Positions 10,491 to 21,725 of a stretch of DNA of 31,548 bases are shown in pieces. The DNA is taken from assembly GCA_003254885.1 (NCBI GenBank), contig QANT01001809.1:1-31548 (forward strand). Reading direction: 5' to 3'. The notes below the pieces were generated by a model. The model saw only the letters and a list, made by a program, of their open reading frames with translations, was not told where the DNA came from and did no database searches. The position numbers were made by a program, and so were the translations under genes. Source of the DNA: Purshia tridentata (Eukaryota; Streptophyta; Magnoliopsida; Rosales; Rosaceae). Position 1 is the stretch's first letter. Each line of letters begins with the position of its first letter.

Positions 10491-12750
10491 CAAAGTAAAT
10501 GCTTTACCAATTCGTCTCTACTTTTGTCTCATCAAGGAGCTTTCTTCATCTAAGTTTTCAGTTGTATGATTGTATCACATTGTTGAATTTGCAAATAAAA
10601 CTAAATGGTCATTTGAACATATTTGTTTTATAATTTCTTTTAAAAATAAAGTCCGCGTTATGTTTTTTTATGTTTTTTGCACAGTGACAATTTATAGGGT
10701 ATTTTATTTATTCAAATAACTATTGTCGCACAATAGTAATAACTGTCACGTGACAATAGTAATTTTTTAAGCTCGGTGAATAATCCACCGAGAGCTCAGC
10801 TCATTCAAGTGGATTGGCCTGTTACCATATTTTCACAAATGGGTTAGCCGATCAGGAGTTTTTTGTTTTGGACTTTTTTAATAAAAAAAACCCAATAATA
10901 AGACATAAGGTCTTGAATTTTATAAGCCAAAATTTACCTAATCCAAATTCCAAACTTGGTTTATACAATAAATATTCACGCCCGGCGAAGCAACAAAACT
11001 AATCCCTTAGTTAATTAAGAAATTAAATATGATTATCTTGTACTTATAGCTGCCGCACCCTGACATAAGCACTGGGGTTTGGTTTAAAGAAAGGGTTTGT
11101 TTATTACTTATGGCTGGCTGGGTCGCCATTATATGATTTAAGATAATTGAATTAATTCATTATTTTAATAATAATCAATAATTAACATCTATATGATTGA
11201 TTAATTTATATTAATTAGCCACATGATTTGTAATTATATCATGTTTGTTTGTTGTGATGTGACTCTTGTGACCACTTCATCATCATCGTTATCGTGCCGT
11301 CAGAAATAAGAAATGTGATTGATCTCACCTCATGGGACGGCGAATGGGTCCCACCTTTCCTCATCATTCAGTCAATCACTCATTTCAAAATATTCATTTC
11401 ATTTCATTCATTCATTCATTCATAGCAATTAATGTGAAAAGTGTTGATTCAGCAATGTGATGTGCTCTCTTACTCATTACTTCTTATATTTTGAAGGTGT
11501 AAATCATTTGAAGAATATTCTACACACAACAGACCCACGAATGAGTCCTGTGACATATAAACAACTTCAGATATTTAGGGTAAACTTTTTTGCCACATTT
11601 TTTAAACACTATTGGATTTCTTTGTAGGTCATGTGATGGATGTGTGATGTCCATCAACAAACTCTATCATTTTAACAAATCACATTTTTTAAACACTATT
11701 GGATTACTTTGTAGTTAGATTGATTTTTAAAATATATTTAGGCTTTGCTTTACACAAATCGACAAAAAGTATGTTGTAATTTTTCTTATTGAATGAAAAA
11801 TAATTGCAATTCAATTAGAGAAACTATATTGCCGATTGGTAATTTAAGGGTTTTTTGTTTTGAATTCTTAGTAGTCAAATAAGGCGTGCAAATTTTTGTA
11901 AATACTAGTTATTTTCCTTTTATTGGATGCATAAGGCATGCTTAATCATTCGACAGAAGAAAATATATTGGTTTTAGCCAATCTCTTTTGTTATCAACCG
12001 AGAGAGTGTAATAGGATTAATTACTCGCTTTGTGTTAAAGAAACAACGTATATTATGCTTGATTTATAAATTGTATTTAATTTGTGTATTACGTAATTGA
12101 TCTTGATTCTTAATAAAAATTGTATTTAATCTGTGTATCACGTAATTGATTTTGATTCTTAATAAATTTAGTCTTTTCTTCTAAATAAAAAAATTAATTC
12201 TATGTAGACTTTAAATTCCTAGGCCCTAAAATCTAAAACAATAATAAATTATACTAGAATAAACTCCAAATCGTAACAATCTCTAAAGAAAGTTACACTT
12301 CTGTCATTGAGTGAAATATAAATTTAAAAGAATGTTTGAAAAGTTATATCTTTAAACTACTTCATGTAGCTTTAAAATATATAAAGTTTTGTTTTACTCG
12401 AAAACATGATTTTTCATGGGTCTTGATATGGATTTAACATTTTGGTTTTTTGTTTTGTTTTTTAACATCCACACTGAACCTAAATTTTTATATTTAATTT
12501 TTGGTCCTGCACACTGACCTAAAATTTAAACCTGGACTCACCCCTTTTTAATACCACAAGTATATTTAATCCCAGATTTAGGTATGCTGATTAGTGAAAA
12601 AGTATATTTAGTCCCAAAGGTTGCTACCTCAAGTAGGTAAGTCCTTTTGTTCACAATACCACCCAATTTACCTAAATTCTGGGGTATTGTCATTGTCATT
12701 GATGTTCAAGTCACAAGAATACCCACCTAAATTTTAACTAATTTCTGAAC
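10491..12750. other. Gene-free AT-rich spacer
   Basis: No plausible gene was seen. A short direct repeat (CACATTTTTTAAACACTATT, then GGATT-CTTTGTAG) occurs at about 11594-11627 and 11681-11714. An ATTC microsatellite-like run lies near 11396-11425. The 49-bp tandem duplication at 12069-12166 is listed separately. Confidence 0.4.
12069..12166 (+). repeat. 49-bp tandem duplication
   Basis: Two adjacent units, 12069-12117 and 12118-12166, begin AATTGTATTTAAT and end GATTCTTAATAAA. They differ at only three positions, which suggests a fairly recent duplication. Each contains the palindrome TACGTAATT or its variant CACGTAATT. Confidence 0.85.
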
Positions 12751-12781
12751 CCCATGACACATCCAGAATAAGAAGAAATCA

Positions 12782-13698
12782 TTTATTGAAAGGAAGACTA
12801 AAAAGAAGCATATATACAATATATAAGCAGTAGAGCTAGAAAGTGAAGGCTCACAAATTCACAATCGGATAGACAAAGTCCAACAAAATGTACAAGTCTT
12901 ATAAATGGCTTCCGTCGCCGGAGCTGAAAAACGAAAGCTCGTGATGGCCGGACGGAGGGACCAAGTGAGAAGGAGATCACAAAACCGTCTCCCTCTGCGG
13001 TGGTCCAGCACACACTACATCAACTTAAAATAACTACTAAAACCATGCTTCTGAATAATACACAATATATAATGACTGATCTGCCTAGCTTTAAGTAGTA
13101 CATATATATATATATGATATACTCTACATAAGACAATACTATAATACCAAGTTACCAACACTAGCTAGTAGCTAGGAAGTGGGAACAAAATGCATATATG
13201 GCCCACAAAGCATGAACCAGTTATAGCATTGCCTCTGCTGAAAGGCCTGAAAAAACATGCAGCCTTTGTGGAGCAGATGGAGAAGATCAGTGTGAAGTGA
13301 AGGAATTAAATGCATGAATCTTAAGGAACTGAAAAAGTCCGAACCAAACTAAGTTTGAAGCTTTTGTAAGAAAAAGTCACAAGGCTCCAACGATCATATA
13401 TGGGGTTGGTTGTCTATGGAAAATATGCAACCATACGTGAGGAGAAATTAAGGGGAGGGGAGCTGAGGACTAAAAGTAAACTGATGATCTACCAAGAAGC
13501 AAAGGAGGAAGATAATTAAGTAGTGGAGGAGTTTTGAGTTTGAGTTTGAGTTTGAAATGCATGTAATTTGGGTTGGTGTTTTTTTTTCCGAAAAATCAGA
13601 CCAGTGAAAAATATGCAGAGGGGACTGATTTTCCTAAAACTAGTCCTACAACTTCTAGAGAAATGCAAAGTTCAATCTTAGGAATATTGAATGAACCT
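12782..13698 (-). other. Possible long 3' UTR downstream of the ERF gene
   Basis: On the - strand an AATAAA signal lies at 12782-12787, after a GC-richer patch (about 12890-13010) that stands out from the AT-rich surroundings. No ATG-started frame of useful length exists here: the open frame across 12798-13013 begins with GTG. The stretch may be the 3' UTR of the ERF gene, with or without an intron, or a separate non-coding transcript. A (TA)n run occurs at about 13100-13118. Confidence 0.3.
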
Positions 13699-15126
13699 TC
13701 AATCTTGGTCCTTCCAAAAGAAGGGCTTCATGGGACATGAAGAGGAAGAAGAGGAAGCCGAATCCGGATTCTCTTGCTGCCTTTGATGAATTAGTTTAGG
13801 AGGATTGTTAGTATCATAGTCCTGCTGCTGCTGCTGATGCTGATTTGGGTTTGGATTGGTAAAAGAAAGATGGGATGGCAGCAGAAAATTGTTGGTGGTG
13901 TCCAAATCATCCCACACAGGACTACCTGGACCCCAACCTGCTGGAATTGCATTCATCCAAGCCTCTGCCATTTCCCCCCAAATGAATTCTTGCGACCCCG
14001 AAATCCCTTCTTCCTCACCACCATCACTCGCTTTCACCTCACTCGACCCCAATCCCGAATCATTGTCAAAAGTCTCTTCATGGGACTGTGGCACTGCTGG
14101 CAGCGGCGGCGGCGGTGGCATTGCCTCCAATTCAAGACTTTTCTCAACCTCTTGTTGAGACTGCTTGCGGGTTCTGCCTGGCTTTGAACTTTTTGGAGGT
14201 GAAACAGAAGTAGTTGTCGAACTCGGAGCTGTGGAAACTGCTGGTTTGTCTTTGTTGATGAAAAGCTCAGGGAAATTAAGCCTGGCATTCTCTCCTCGCA
14301 ACTTGAAGGCCTCGCGGTCATAGGCCAAGGCAGCATCTTCGGCTGTGTCGAAGGTGCCAAGCCAGAGGCGAGTCCTGTTCCGAGGAAGGCGAATCTCGGC
14401 TACCCATTTTCCCCAATGCCGTTGCCTCACTCCCCTGTAAAGTTTGGTGGTGTTAAGAGGCATTGCCGGAGGCCTAAACAATGGCCTCCCATCAGGTCCC
14501 AACTTGTTCATCATCATCATCCTTCCTCTCGGGCTCAAATTCAGAGCATCGCTCCAATACTGAAGCACGTGCTGCTGCTGCTGTTGCTGCCAAAAGGCCG
14601 AGTCTCCAAGATAGGCTGGCGGATAAACCATGCCATGTTGCTGCTGCTGCTGCTGCTGCTGTTGGGAGGAAAAAGATATCATTTGCTGGGGATTTTGTTG
14701 TTGTTGTTGTTGTTGTTGTAGTAGTTGTTGTTGAAAAAGTGGCAGATGAGGAAATATAGGCACAGTTGAGGTCTTAAATTGGTGGGGAAATTGCATAGGC
14801 TGCTGAGACTGAGACTGAGATTGAGACTGAGACTCATCAAAAGCAAAAGGGAAAACTATTCTTGAAGAAGATGAAGATGGGGGAGGACAAAGAGAGGTTG
14901 ATGAATCTGAAACTGGGTCTTGACGTTTAGGGCTTTTGATCTTCTTGAGAGGCCTTGGGGACTGTAACATGGAAGTTTCATCAAAAACTGGCTTCCATGG
15001 CCGCCTCTCGAAGCAAAGACCAAGATCGATGCCTTTGTCAATCTCCCAATCTCGGCTTGTTTCGTCCATCTGGGTTTCAACAGCAACACCCTTCTTGGAC
15101 TTATCACTCTTTTTCGTTGCAGCCAT
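13699..15126 (-). CDS. AP2/ERF transcription factor, DREB A-6 type (ERF053/ERF054/RAP2.4-like)
   Basis: A nuclear DNA-binding protein of 475 residues encoded by one exon; TGA stop at 13699-13701 and ATG at 15126 in context AGCAATGGCT. One AP2 domain spans about residues 229-288, with [17 protein letters not shown], then [17 protein letters not shown] and the closing LNFPEL. Valine in WVAEIR, not alanine, marks the DREB side, and Leu at the second diagnostic position fits group A-6, whose members bind GCC-box and DRE elements in stress and developmental responses (family knowledge). The N-terminus is Lys-rich and includes KKIKSPKR, a likely nuclear signal. Between about 95 and 195 are an SQ repeat and several polyglutamine runs. 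The C-terminus is acidic with Trp-rich [14 protein letters not shown] and WDDLD, probably activating, followed by a Gln/Ser-rich tail. It is longer than the Arabidopsis relatives, largely because of the Q tracts. The exact orthologue is not settled. Confidence 0.93.
   Translation of the reverse strand: MAATKKSDKSKKGVAVETQMDETSRDWEIDKGIDLGLCFERRPWKPVFDETSMLQSPRPLKKIKSPKRQDPVSDSSTSLCPPPSSSSSRIVFPFAFDESQSQSQSQSQQPMQFPHQFKTSTVPIFPHLPLFQQQLLQQQQQQQQNPQQMISFSSQQQQQQQQQHGMVYPPAYLGDSAFWQQQQQQHVLQYWSDALNLSPRGRMMMMNKLGPDGRPLFRPPAMPLNTTKLYRGVRQRHWGKWVAEIRLPRNRTRLWLGTFDTAEDAALAYDREAFKLRGENARLNFPELFINKDKPAVSTAPSSTTTSVSPPKSSKPGRTRKQSQQEVEKSLELEAMPPPPPLPAVPQSHEETFDNDSGLGSSEVKASDGGEEEGISGSQEFIWGEMAEAWMNAIPAGWGPGSPVWDDLDTTNNFLLPSHLSFTNPNPNQHQQQQQDYDTNNPPKLIHQRQQENPDSASSSSSSCPMKPFFWKDQD
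14571..14733. repeat. CAG/CAA trinucleotide tracts encoding polyglutamine
   Basis: On the + strand these appear as CTG runs at 14571-14590 and about 14637-14663 and a TTG run at about 14697-14733. They encode Q runs of about six to nine residues at roughly protein positions 132-186. Nearby, GACTGA units at 14804-14835 encode the SQSQ repeat. Such tracts vary in length between alleles, so they are candidate polymorphic sites within a transcription factor. Confidence 0.9.
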
Positions 15127-15342
15127 TGCTTAACCTGCTCGCTTTCTCTGCCTCAAATAGAGATTCAGAAAGAATCTGAGATGGGTCACCAAAGCAAACA
15201 CGCAAACAAAAAGGAAAAATTCGAATCCAACAGGAAAAAAAGGGAGGAAAATTCAATGGCCAGATAAAAATTTTGGATAAGGAATAAAAAAAACAAAGAT
15301 AAAAAAAGAAACAGAGACTGAATTTTAGAATCTGGGTTTGGT

Positions 15343-15402
15343 TCAGTAGCTAATCCGATCGAACCAAAAACAGAATCGGATACTAAAAGCGTAGCAACCC
15401 AT
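15343..15402 (-). CDS. Short uORF in the leader of the ERF gene (19 codons)
   Basis: If transcription starts just downstream of the TATA-like box at 15604-15613, the leader is about 450 bases long. It then contains a single upstream ATG (15402), followed by 19 codons and a TGA at 15343-15345, about 215 bases before the main start. No other upstream ATG was seen. Such uORFs can lower translation of the main frame. Expression and conservation are unknown, and an intron in the leader could remove it. Confidence 0.4.
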   Translation of the reverse strand: MGCYAFSIRFCFWFDRISY

Positions 15403-15603
15403 CTCAATTCAATGAATGTAGAGCGCTAAATCGAGCAGAGAGAGCGAGCAAGAGACGCAAAGAACAAAAATCCGAGAGAGAGTGTTGATGAAGTGAAGGG
15501 TGAGTGTCGTCGTGGGTGTGAATATGAAAAAGTTTGGTGGCAGAGAGCAAATTGAGCCAAGCAAGAAGAGAGTGTGTCTTTGCGAGAGAGAAGAGCCGAG
15601 GGG

Positions 15604-15613
15604 GTTTTATAAG
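15604..15613 (-). promoter_or_regulatory. Probable TATA box of the ERF gene
   Basis: On the - strand this reads CTTATAAAAC. It precedes a leader rich in CT repeats on the transcribed strand (15421-15670), a common setting in plant promoters. Confidence 0.5.
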
Positions 15614-15789
15614 AGGGGAGATAAAGATTTGAACGAGACTTTTTGAGAAGAGAGAGAGATCGAGAGAGAGAATATGTAGAAGTCTCGGGATTGGTTGGCT
15701 TTGTTTGGGCCCCACACGGCTTTGTCTTTCTGTCTTTGCTTTTACTCTAATTTCTCTCTGCAACTCAACTCCCACTAACCAACCCACAT

Positions 15790-16260
15790 CTGATCTCTTA
15801 GTTTTTAAATATTTGTATGTATTTATTTATATTTATTTTGTGTTTTGGTCTGTGCATTAGTCTCTGTCTTTGTTTTTATCTGTTCCTTCTCTTTCTTTGT
15901 TTGCTCTGTGCAAAAATCTGAGGGCGCCGGTAATGGTATAAGCTACGGATGGGTTGTATCCGTACGATTGTGTGGCGCATAGGTATTGGTGGTCGGAGAA
16001 TGTAATTTCACGGCTTTTTTTTAATACAAAGATACAAATTCGAATATATAAAATAGTTTTGTTTTCGGCTAACTAGTTCAATTCTAATTCACAATTTCAC
16101 GACACTTAATTTTAGTTGGAGTAAATAAAAAAAGAAGGAAAATATATAAATAAAATATAAAAAAAGGAAAAAAAAAAGTTGATTTATCCCAACAAAAGCT
16201 CGTCTCCTTCCACTCCGCTACCATCCCCGTCCCAAACCCACATTGCTAGCACATCTCCTC
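15790..16260. other. Upstream region of the ERF gene, no gene seen
   Basis: AT-rich promoter-distal sequence with poly-T and poly-A runs. I see no coding exon or clear element until the foldback that starts at about 16265. Confidence 0.4.
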
Positions 16261-16264
16261 CCAT

Positions 16265-16490
16265 ACATCTCTCTCATTCCCTCCCTTTTTCTCTTTTTCT
16301 TTCTCTTTTCCTCACTCTTCACACTTCTGTTGCCGAGCGTAAAGGCTCCAAATCGGTGGTTGCTCAATACCAATTTGGAGGTCGGCCTCTCTTTACGTTC
16401 GAGGTAGGGGGAGTGTGAAGAGAGAAGAGGAATAGCAGAGAGGAAAGAGAAAGAGAAAGAGAAAGAGAGAGAGAGAGATAGAGAGAGGGG
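16265..16490. repeat. Long foldback (inverted repeat) with pyrimidine/purine arms
   Basis: Core pairings: CTCTTCACACT (16315-16325) with AGTGTGAAGAG (16412-16422); CGTAAAG (16338-16344) with CTTTACG (16391-16397); CTCCAAATCGGT (16346-16357) with ACCAATTTGGAG (16369-16380, one mismatch), leaving a loop of about 11 bases. Outside the core, a CT-rich left arm (16265-16314) faces a GA-rich right arm (16423-16490), which could extend the stem to about 100 pairs. Either strand could fold into a long hairpin. It may be a small foldback transposon or a hairpin RNA locus. Open frames across it have no supporting features. Confidence 0.7.
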
Positions 16491-16654
16491 TTGGAGGATA
16501 TGTTTTGGCTTGCTGCAACATGGGTTCGACTGCCGACAACAAGGGCAATGGAAGCTAGGAGGCTAGTAAGGGCATAAGGCTTGGTTTTAGTCTTTTGGGT
16601 TTTCTTTGTCCTTCACGGTCTTTTCATATTATATGATTTTTGTCATTTTAGAAT

Positions 16655-17092
16655 GGGAGGCGATTTTGGCACTTCACTTTTCTCCATTTACACTCCTTTT
16701 ATTTTTTAAAAATGTTTTATTATATTTTATAACTTATATTTCCATAACTACCCTTATGGCTTTTGACTTGCAAATTTTTTTTTTTGGGCACTAATTTCAT
16801 TGAAAACCTTTTTTGCTATTTGTTTTTCTAACTATTTTTTTTCTCATTTCGTTTACTTTTTATTATTTTTGTAGGTCTTTTGGGATGAAATTGCGTAGAT
16901 GCATATCTTTTTTACAATATAGAAATACAAATAGCAAAAAAGGTTTTCAATAAAATTAGTGCCAAAAAAAAAATTTTGCAGGTCAAAAGCCATAAGGTAG
17001 ATTTGGAAATATAAGTTATAAAATATAATAAAACATTTTTAAAAAATAAAAAAAGTGCAAATAGAAACAGGTGAGTGTCAAAATTGCCTCCC
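16655..17092. mobile_element. MITE with terminal inverted repeats of about 180 bp
   Basis: The outer ends are GGGAGGCGATTTTGGCACT and, reverse-complemented from the right, GGGAGGCAATTTTGACACT. The arms stay highly similar through AAAAATGTTTTATTATATTT, CTTATGGCTTTTGAC and GAAAACCTTTTTTGCTATTT, leaving a centre of only about 80 bases. Flanking octamers TTTAGAAT and TATAGAAT match at 7 of 8 positions, consistent with an 8-bp duplication (hAT-like), though not decisive. No coding capacity. Confidence 0.85.
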
Positions 17093-19690
17093 TATAGAAT
17101 TAGTTGAAGGGGGTGTTCATAATGTCAATCATCTATCTCAATTGACCACTTTGTAGGCCATCTACATAATAGACTAAGATCCACTCATGCAGGGGTTTTT
17201 TAACCCAAAAAATCGACAATTGAACTGAACCAATCGGTTCTTTTTTTTTTGTGAAATACGATTTCGGTCTTATAACCCAACCAAACCAACATGAACCGAT
17301 TTTGAAATACCCAAACCGTCAGATTTGTTGCAACTCTTACTCAATTACATGACTATCACTCAATTATATGTTGAAACTAACTAACAATATACTACAAAAT
17401 TAGGGTAGATGTAATTCCATATGCTTGTATTTTTGTGTTTTATGGTATATTAATTTTCACATGTATATGTAATTTTTGGAATATTACTAAGGAAAAGTAA
17501 ATAGAGATCGTAATTAATATATGGACAACAACAAGGATTTAATTCTATCGATTGATAAGGCCGTACCTAGTTAATTTGACCCATCATTTTGGACAAATGA
17601 TCAAACTATATATAGTAAATGTTAAAAACTTCATTCTAGAATTTGCAATGCCAATAAAATTCAAATTTTAAATTTCTACCAATCATGTCTACATTTAAAT
17701 TGAGTATTCAAATATTACTTATGAGCGTTCAAGCATTCATGTAATTTGTTAATCAGTTATACCCTTATTTTAATACTAATCAATGGTGATAGCATCCTAA
17801 CGCTTGTAATGAATGTTCAAGCAAATTTCATCCATATAATTAAAAGTGGACTGCAAGCAACTTTTTATATATATATGATTTTACGGATCCGGCTTCTCTA
17901 TCTTTCAAGACTTTACTGTTGGTGTTTTTCATAAAATTTGGTTCATTCAAGCAATTCAATGATTGAATGAGATCACGTTAGTTTATTTAATATTTAATTG
18001 AAGATATACTATTTCTATCATCTAACCCATTAGATCACTTAAAGGAATAAGATTTTAATAGAGGCACCAAACATCACAGTCTTAAAAGACAGAGAAACTA
18101 AATTTTGATTTCACTACCTTGCAAAAAAAAAAAAAAAAAAATTTTCACTAACCAAATTATAGAATGGTAATTAAAAGCCTATAACTGTAAGTAACTATTA
18201 AAGTAATATATATACGTTGACATGCTATCTGGTTAACAAATAGAAGTTGGTGGATTGTAGGTCAATAGCCACTGCTCTTATTTATTTTTCTTCATATTCC
18301 AGAAAAATGGGTCTATTTTCTTAACATTAATTGTACAAGTCCGGCCTCTATTTATTGGTAACTTCTTTTCGCTCTTAATCAATAGAAAGGGATACAGTTA
18401 GCGGAGAATGATTGTTTTTATTTTTATTTTTTAGATGATGGATTTCTAGTCCAAAAAATATTCATTTTAATTTAATGAAAGTTTAAAATTTAATGAAATA
18501 ATAATAAATCCATAGTTGTTTTTCAGCTTTTTTTAAAAAATTTTTCTTAAATTTTTCATAAATAATACCTAAAATTCTTGGACCCAATCTTACAACCGCA
18601 TATGGACATGAGGTGGTTATCATCAATATTTAATCCAAACATATAATAGGTAATGTTAACAGACTTTACATTAATAAAAATTAACCACATTTTAATTTTT
18701 TTCCCGGCTGGTTACGAATTTGAGCATTTAAACAAAGGTTAATTGACTTTAAATACTAAATTTCAATAAATTTTCCCGGCTGGTTACGAATTTGAGCATT
18801 TAAACTATTGTATAATTGTTAGTTTAATTAGTTGAGAATAAAAACTTTCCTTATCCACTCGGATTCAAATCTTCTCCTCTCTTTTTTAATAAAAAACTAT
18901 GGCATAATTGTTAGTTAGTGATATAATATTAGTGAGTAGTGAGTACATATGTACAATCCCTATTATATTTGTAGGTGTATTAATGTAATAATATTCCATT
19001 ATTATTTAACAATTATTTTGATATAATTATTAGATATTATATTACTGATCAACATTAATGGTAGGTATTATGTCAGTTCCAAATGCTTCCAAACACTCTT
19101 GATACGATTATTTAGAAACAAGATAAGAGTATTCTAATACTTACAGAATTAGACTATTAATTCCATATCTAATATATTTTATTTGAACCTATCTATTAAT
19201 CATTTAATTAATATATCAAATGGAAAAATACTTGTCTAGGTTGAAACATAATTACATGAAAGTATTAAGCATTAAGCATTGGGTTAGTGGTCAAAAAAAA
19301 AAAAAAAAANAAAAAAAAGCATTAAGCATTGGGTTAATTGGGTTTAAGATTTTGGGTTTAAGAGGAGTAGTAGCAGCGTTTTTGTGAGGTGATAAGTGAT
19401 CCACGTTATGCTTTCACTTTCGGTGGAAGCATTTAGAAAATAAAATTGTCAGGTCCCGTTTGTCGTTCCGCAAGTCAACAAACATAAAACGGTGTCCAAC
19501 AAAGGTCGGTGACAATCGGCACGTGTCGGTGGTCCACTCTTCTTCCCTAATCATTTTCTATGAATATTTGTCCAAATCCACCACAGAAAGTTCTTCATCT
19601 TTTACAAATATCATGCCCATGCATGGAAGATATTTTGGGACTTTTAAATTAATTGAAAGCGATAATCATGAATACAAGATATATATCACT
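17093..19690. other. Gene-free AT-rich spacer with short repeats
   Basis: No gene was recognised. Two copies of a 33-bp unit (TTCCCGGCTGGTTACGAATT, then TGAGCATTTAAAC) lie at 18701-18733 and 18773-18805. GCATTAAGCATTGGGTTA appears on both sides of an A-tract containing one N (about 19268-19286 and 19319-19336). Homopolymer runs occur near 18122-18140 and 19293-19318. Confidence 0.45.
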
Positions 19691-19696
19691 TGAAAT

Positions 19697-19774
19697 TAGA
19701 TCAGAATCAAACATTCGGACTCTAGATACATGTATAATTGTATTATTTAGAGTTCAAATGTCTGTTCTGATCTA
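19697..19774. repeat. 78-bp imperfect palindrome
   Basis: TAGATCAGAATCAAACATTC then GGACTCTA on the left pairs with TAGAGTTCAAATGTCTGTTC then TGATCTA on the right, around a loop of about 23 bases. The outer ten pairs (TAGATCAGAA/TTCTGATCTA) are perfect. It could be a very small foldback element. Confidence 0.65.
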
Positions 19775-21720
19775 ATATCATAATCTATTATAAAGTAGGA
19801 AAATATTTTAATGAGATTCAAATTCTTTAATTTAACTTGTTTAATTAGAAATTTTTAAACATTATGATGTATTTCAGCAAGATGAGAGAACTCATCTTAA
19901 CTTTCTATTAATAGATGATTTATGATTGGTCAAAACAATATGCAATATAATTCACTTGATATTACAAATCTATATGTATATATAAAAAAGAAAACTTTTG
20001 TATTGTGAAGTTGAGGTGACCAAAGATATATAATGATCGAAACGTGGCTTTTGTTCCTGCATATGTATTGTGGCTGCTTTCACTATCAATATAGAGAAAT
20101 GGAAGATCTCTTGTTCCTCTTAGAAGTTAGACCCGGCCATTATGATTAATGGACAAATGAAAATGAAGACTAGTCTTTTTCTTTGACCACCAATATATAC
20201 TACACAAATTTATTCAATCTCTAACTTTTCTGGCTCTACAGATACACGAAATTAATGGGCATTCATGCAAATCCGCATGTCATGGAATAATAGGACGGAC
20301 GACATTCTCTACATATATACAGTTCTTGAAATATGTTGGACAAGTGTGTCACACATGATGGGCTACTTTTTAAAATATGTGATTAATTCAATCACATTAT
20401 CACTGTTTTTTTGTGTGGCAAAAACAGAATCCTTCTCTCTTGTGGAGAGAAGTTACAGAAAAATAAAAGGGGAGCTTTTTGTGTAAGAGGGGACCCATTA
20501 ATTGGTACGAGAGTCTCATTTGTTTTTCCATAACTTTTCTCGACAGAAAAGAATGATCTATAGATTATATACCTAAATATTTTAATAAAAGGAAATTTTA
20601 AGTAAGGATGTCTTTATTTAAGAAAAATGAGGACGTCTTATTTTGAGCTTACACTTCAACGCTCAAAATCGTCTATATTGTAGAACATTCTTCATAAATT
20701 ATTTACATAAAAAAATTAGTCAAATTAAAAACTATTTATTCATTGATTTCTAAAGAGCCTTGATGTTTAAGTCATATTCTAGTTTTCTAAGCTGTTTAAT
20801 CTGAATTTTTGTTACTGAATTCGATCAATGATGTGCGTACCTTAATTTCTTAGGCCATGCATGACAGAACAAGCACGATTGATAGATCATGTTAGATATC
20901 CAATTGAATCTTCAAGTACTTCAGGCTTTAAAATTCCTACCAAGCTTATCCATTATCCGCTAGAAATTATTAATTACGTGGTGCATGTTAGAGTAGATCT
21001 AACATGTATTTGAATCATATATATTAATTTACACTAATAAATTAATTTGAAAACTCGATCATCACGTAATGTATATATATATTTTATTATTGATGATGAA
21101 TCAATATAATATAATAATGATAAGTGGTAAGCGCATCAAAATGAGAACTCACATATAAATATATTAATGGACTACCGATCGTGGTGGAAAAACCTTCCCT
21201 GTCATTAATTAAACCCTAAAACAAGACCCACCTAATTAATTATTAATTAATTATGTACGTAATTCTTCTAAAAAGAGATAATTATGCAATTAAAAATTAC
21301 TAATTTTAATAAAATATTATAATTATATCATCTGCCTCCAGTCTAACACAATGTCGTTTGGACACGTCTGCTTGAAATGCGACACTACTTACCTCATCAC
21401 CTACTACAAGTTACACCAGTACCTTATATAGTTAACAATGGGGATTTTGGTCGTGGCCCAAAAAAAAAAACAATCAGTGATTGGTCATGGAAAAAAAATG
21501 GTGATGGTTGAGAATTTATTTTGTGTAATCGATATACCGTCACTTAGTGTAATCAATTTAATGTGTCATAATATATGTGAATGAATGTTATTAATACTAT
21601 ACACTACTAATATAAATATACCATCTAATAATACTTGTACATGTTGGATTGATTATACCATTCACTTGACAGTACGTGCATTTGATACACCCAATAATTT
21701 TTCAGATGGGTGCATAGTGA
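19775..21720. other. Gene-free spacer
   Basis: No gene was seen. The only structure of note is a small stem at about 20636-20671 (ATTTTGAGC facing GCTCAAAAT). Confidence 0.4.
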
Positions 21721-21725
21721 TAGAA

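Noticed and set aside
12798..13013. 71-codon open frame on the - strand followed by AATAAA
   Set aside because: It begins with GTG, not ATG, and no in-frame ATG or recognisable peptide motif is present.
15186..15407. 73-codon open frame in the ERF leader
   Set aside because: It starts with TTG. Only the overlapping 19-codon frame has an ATG, and that one is listed.
16179..16418. 79-codon open frame across the foldback
   Set aside because: Its Ser/Leu/Pro-rich composition is explained by the CT-rich tract; no domain and no promoter support it.
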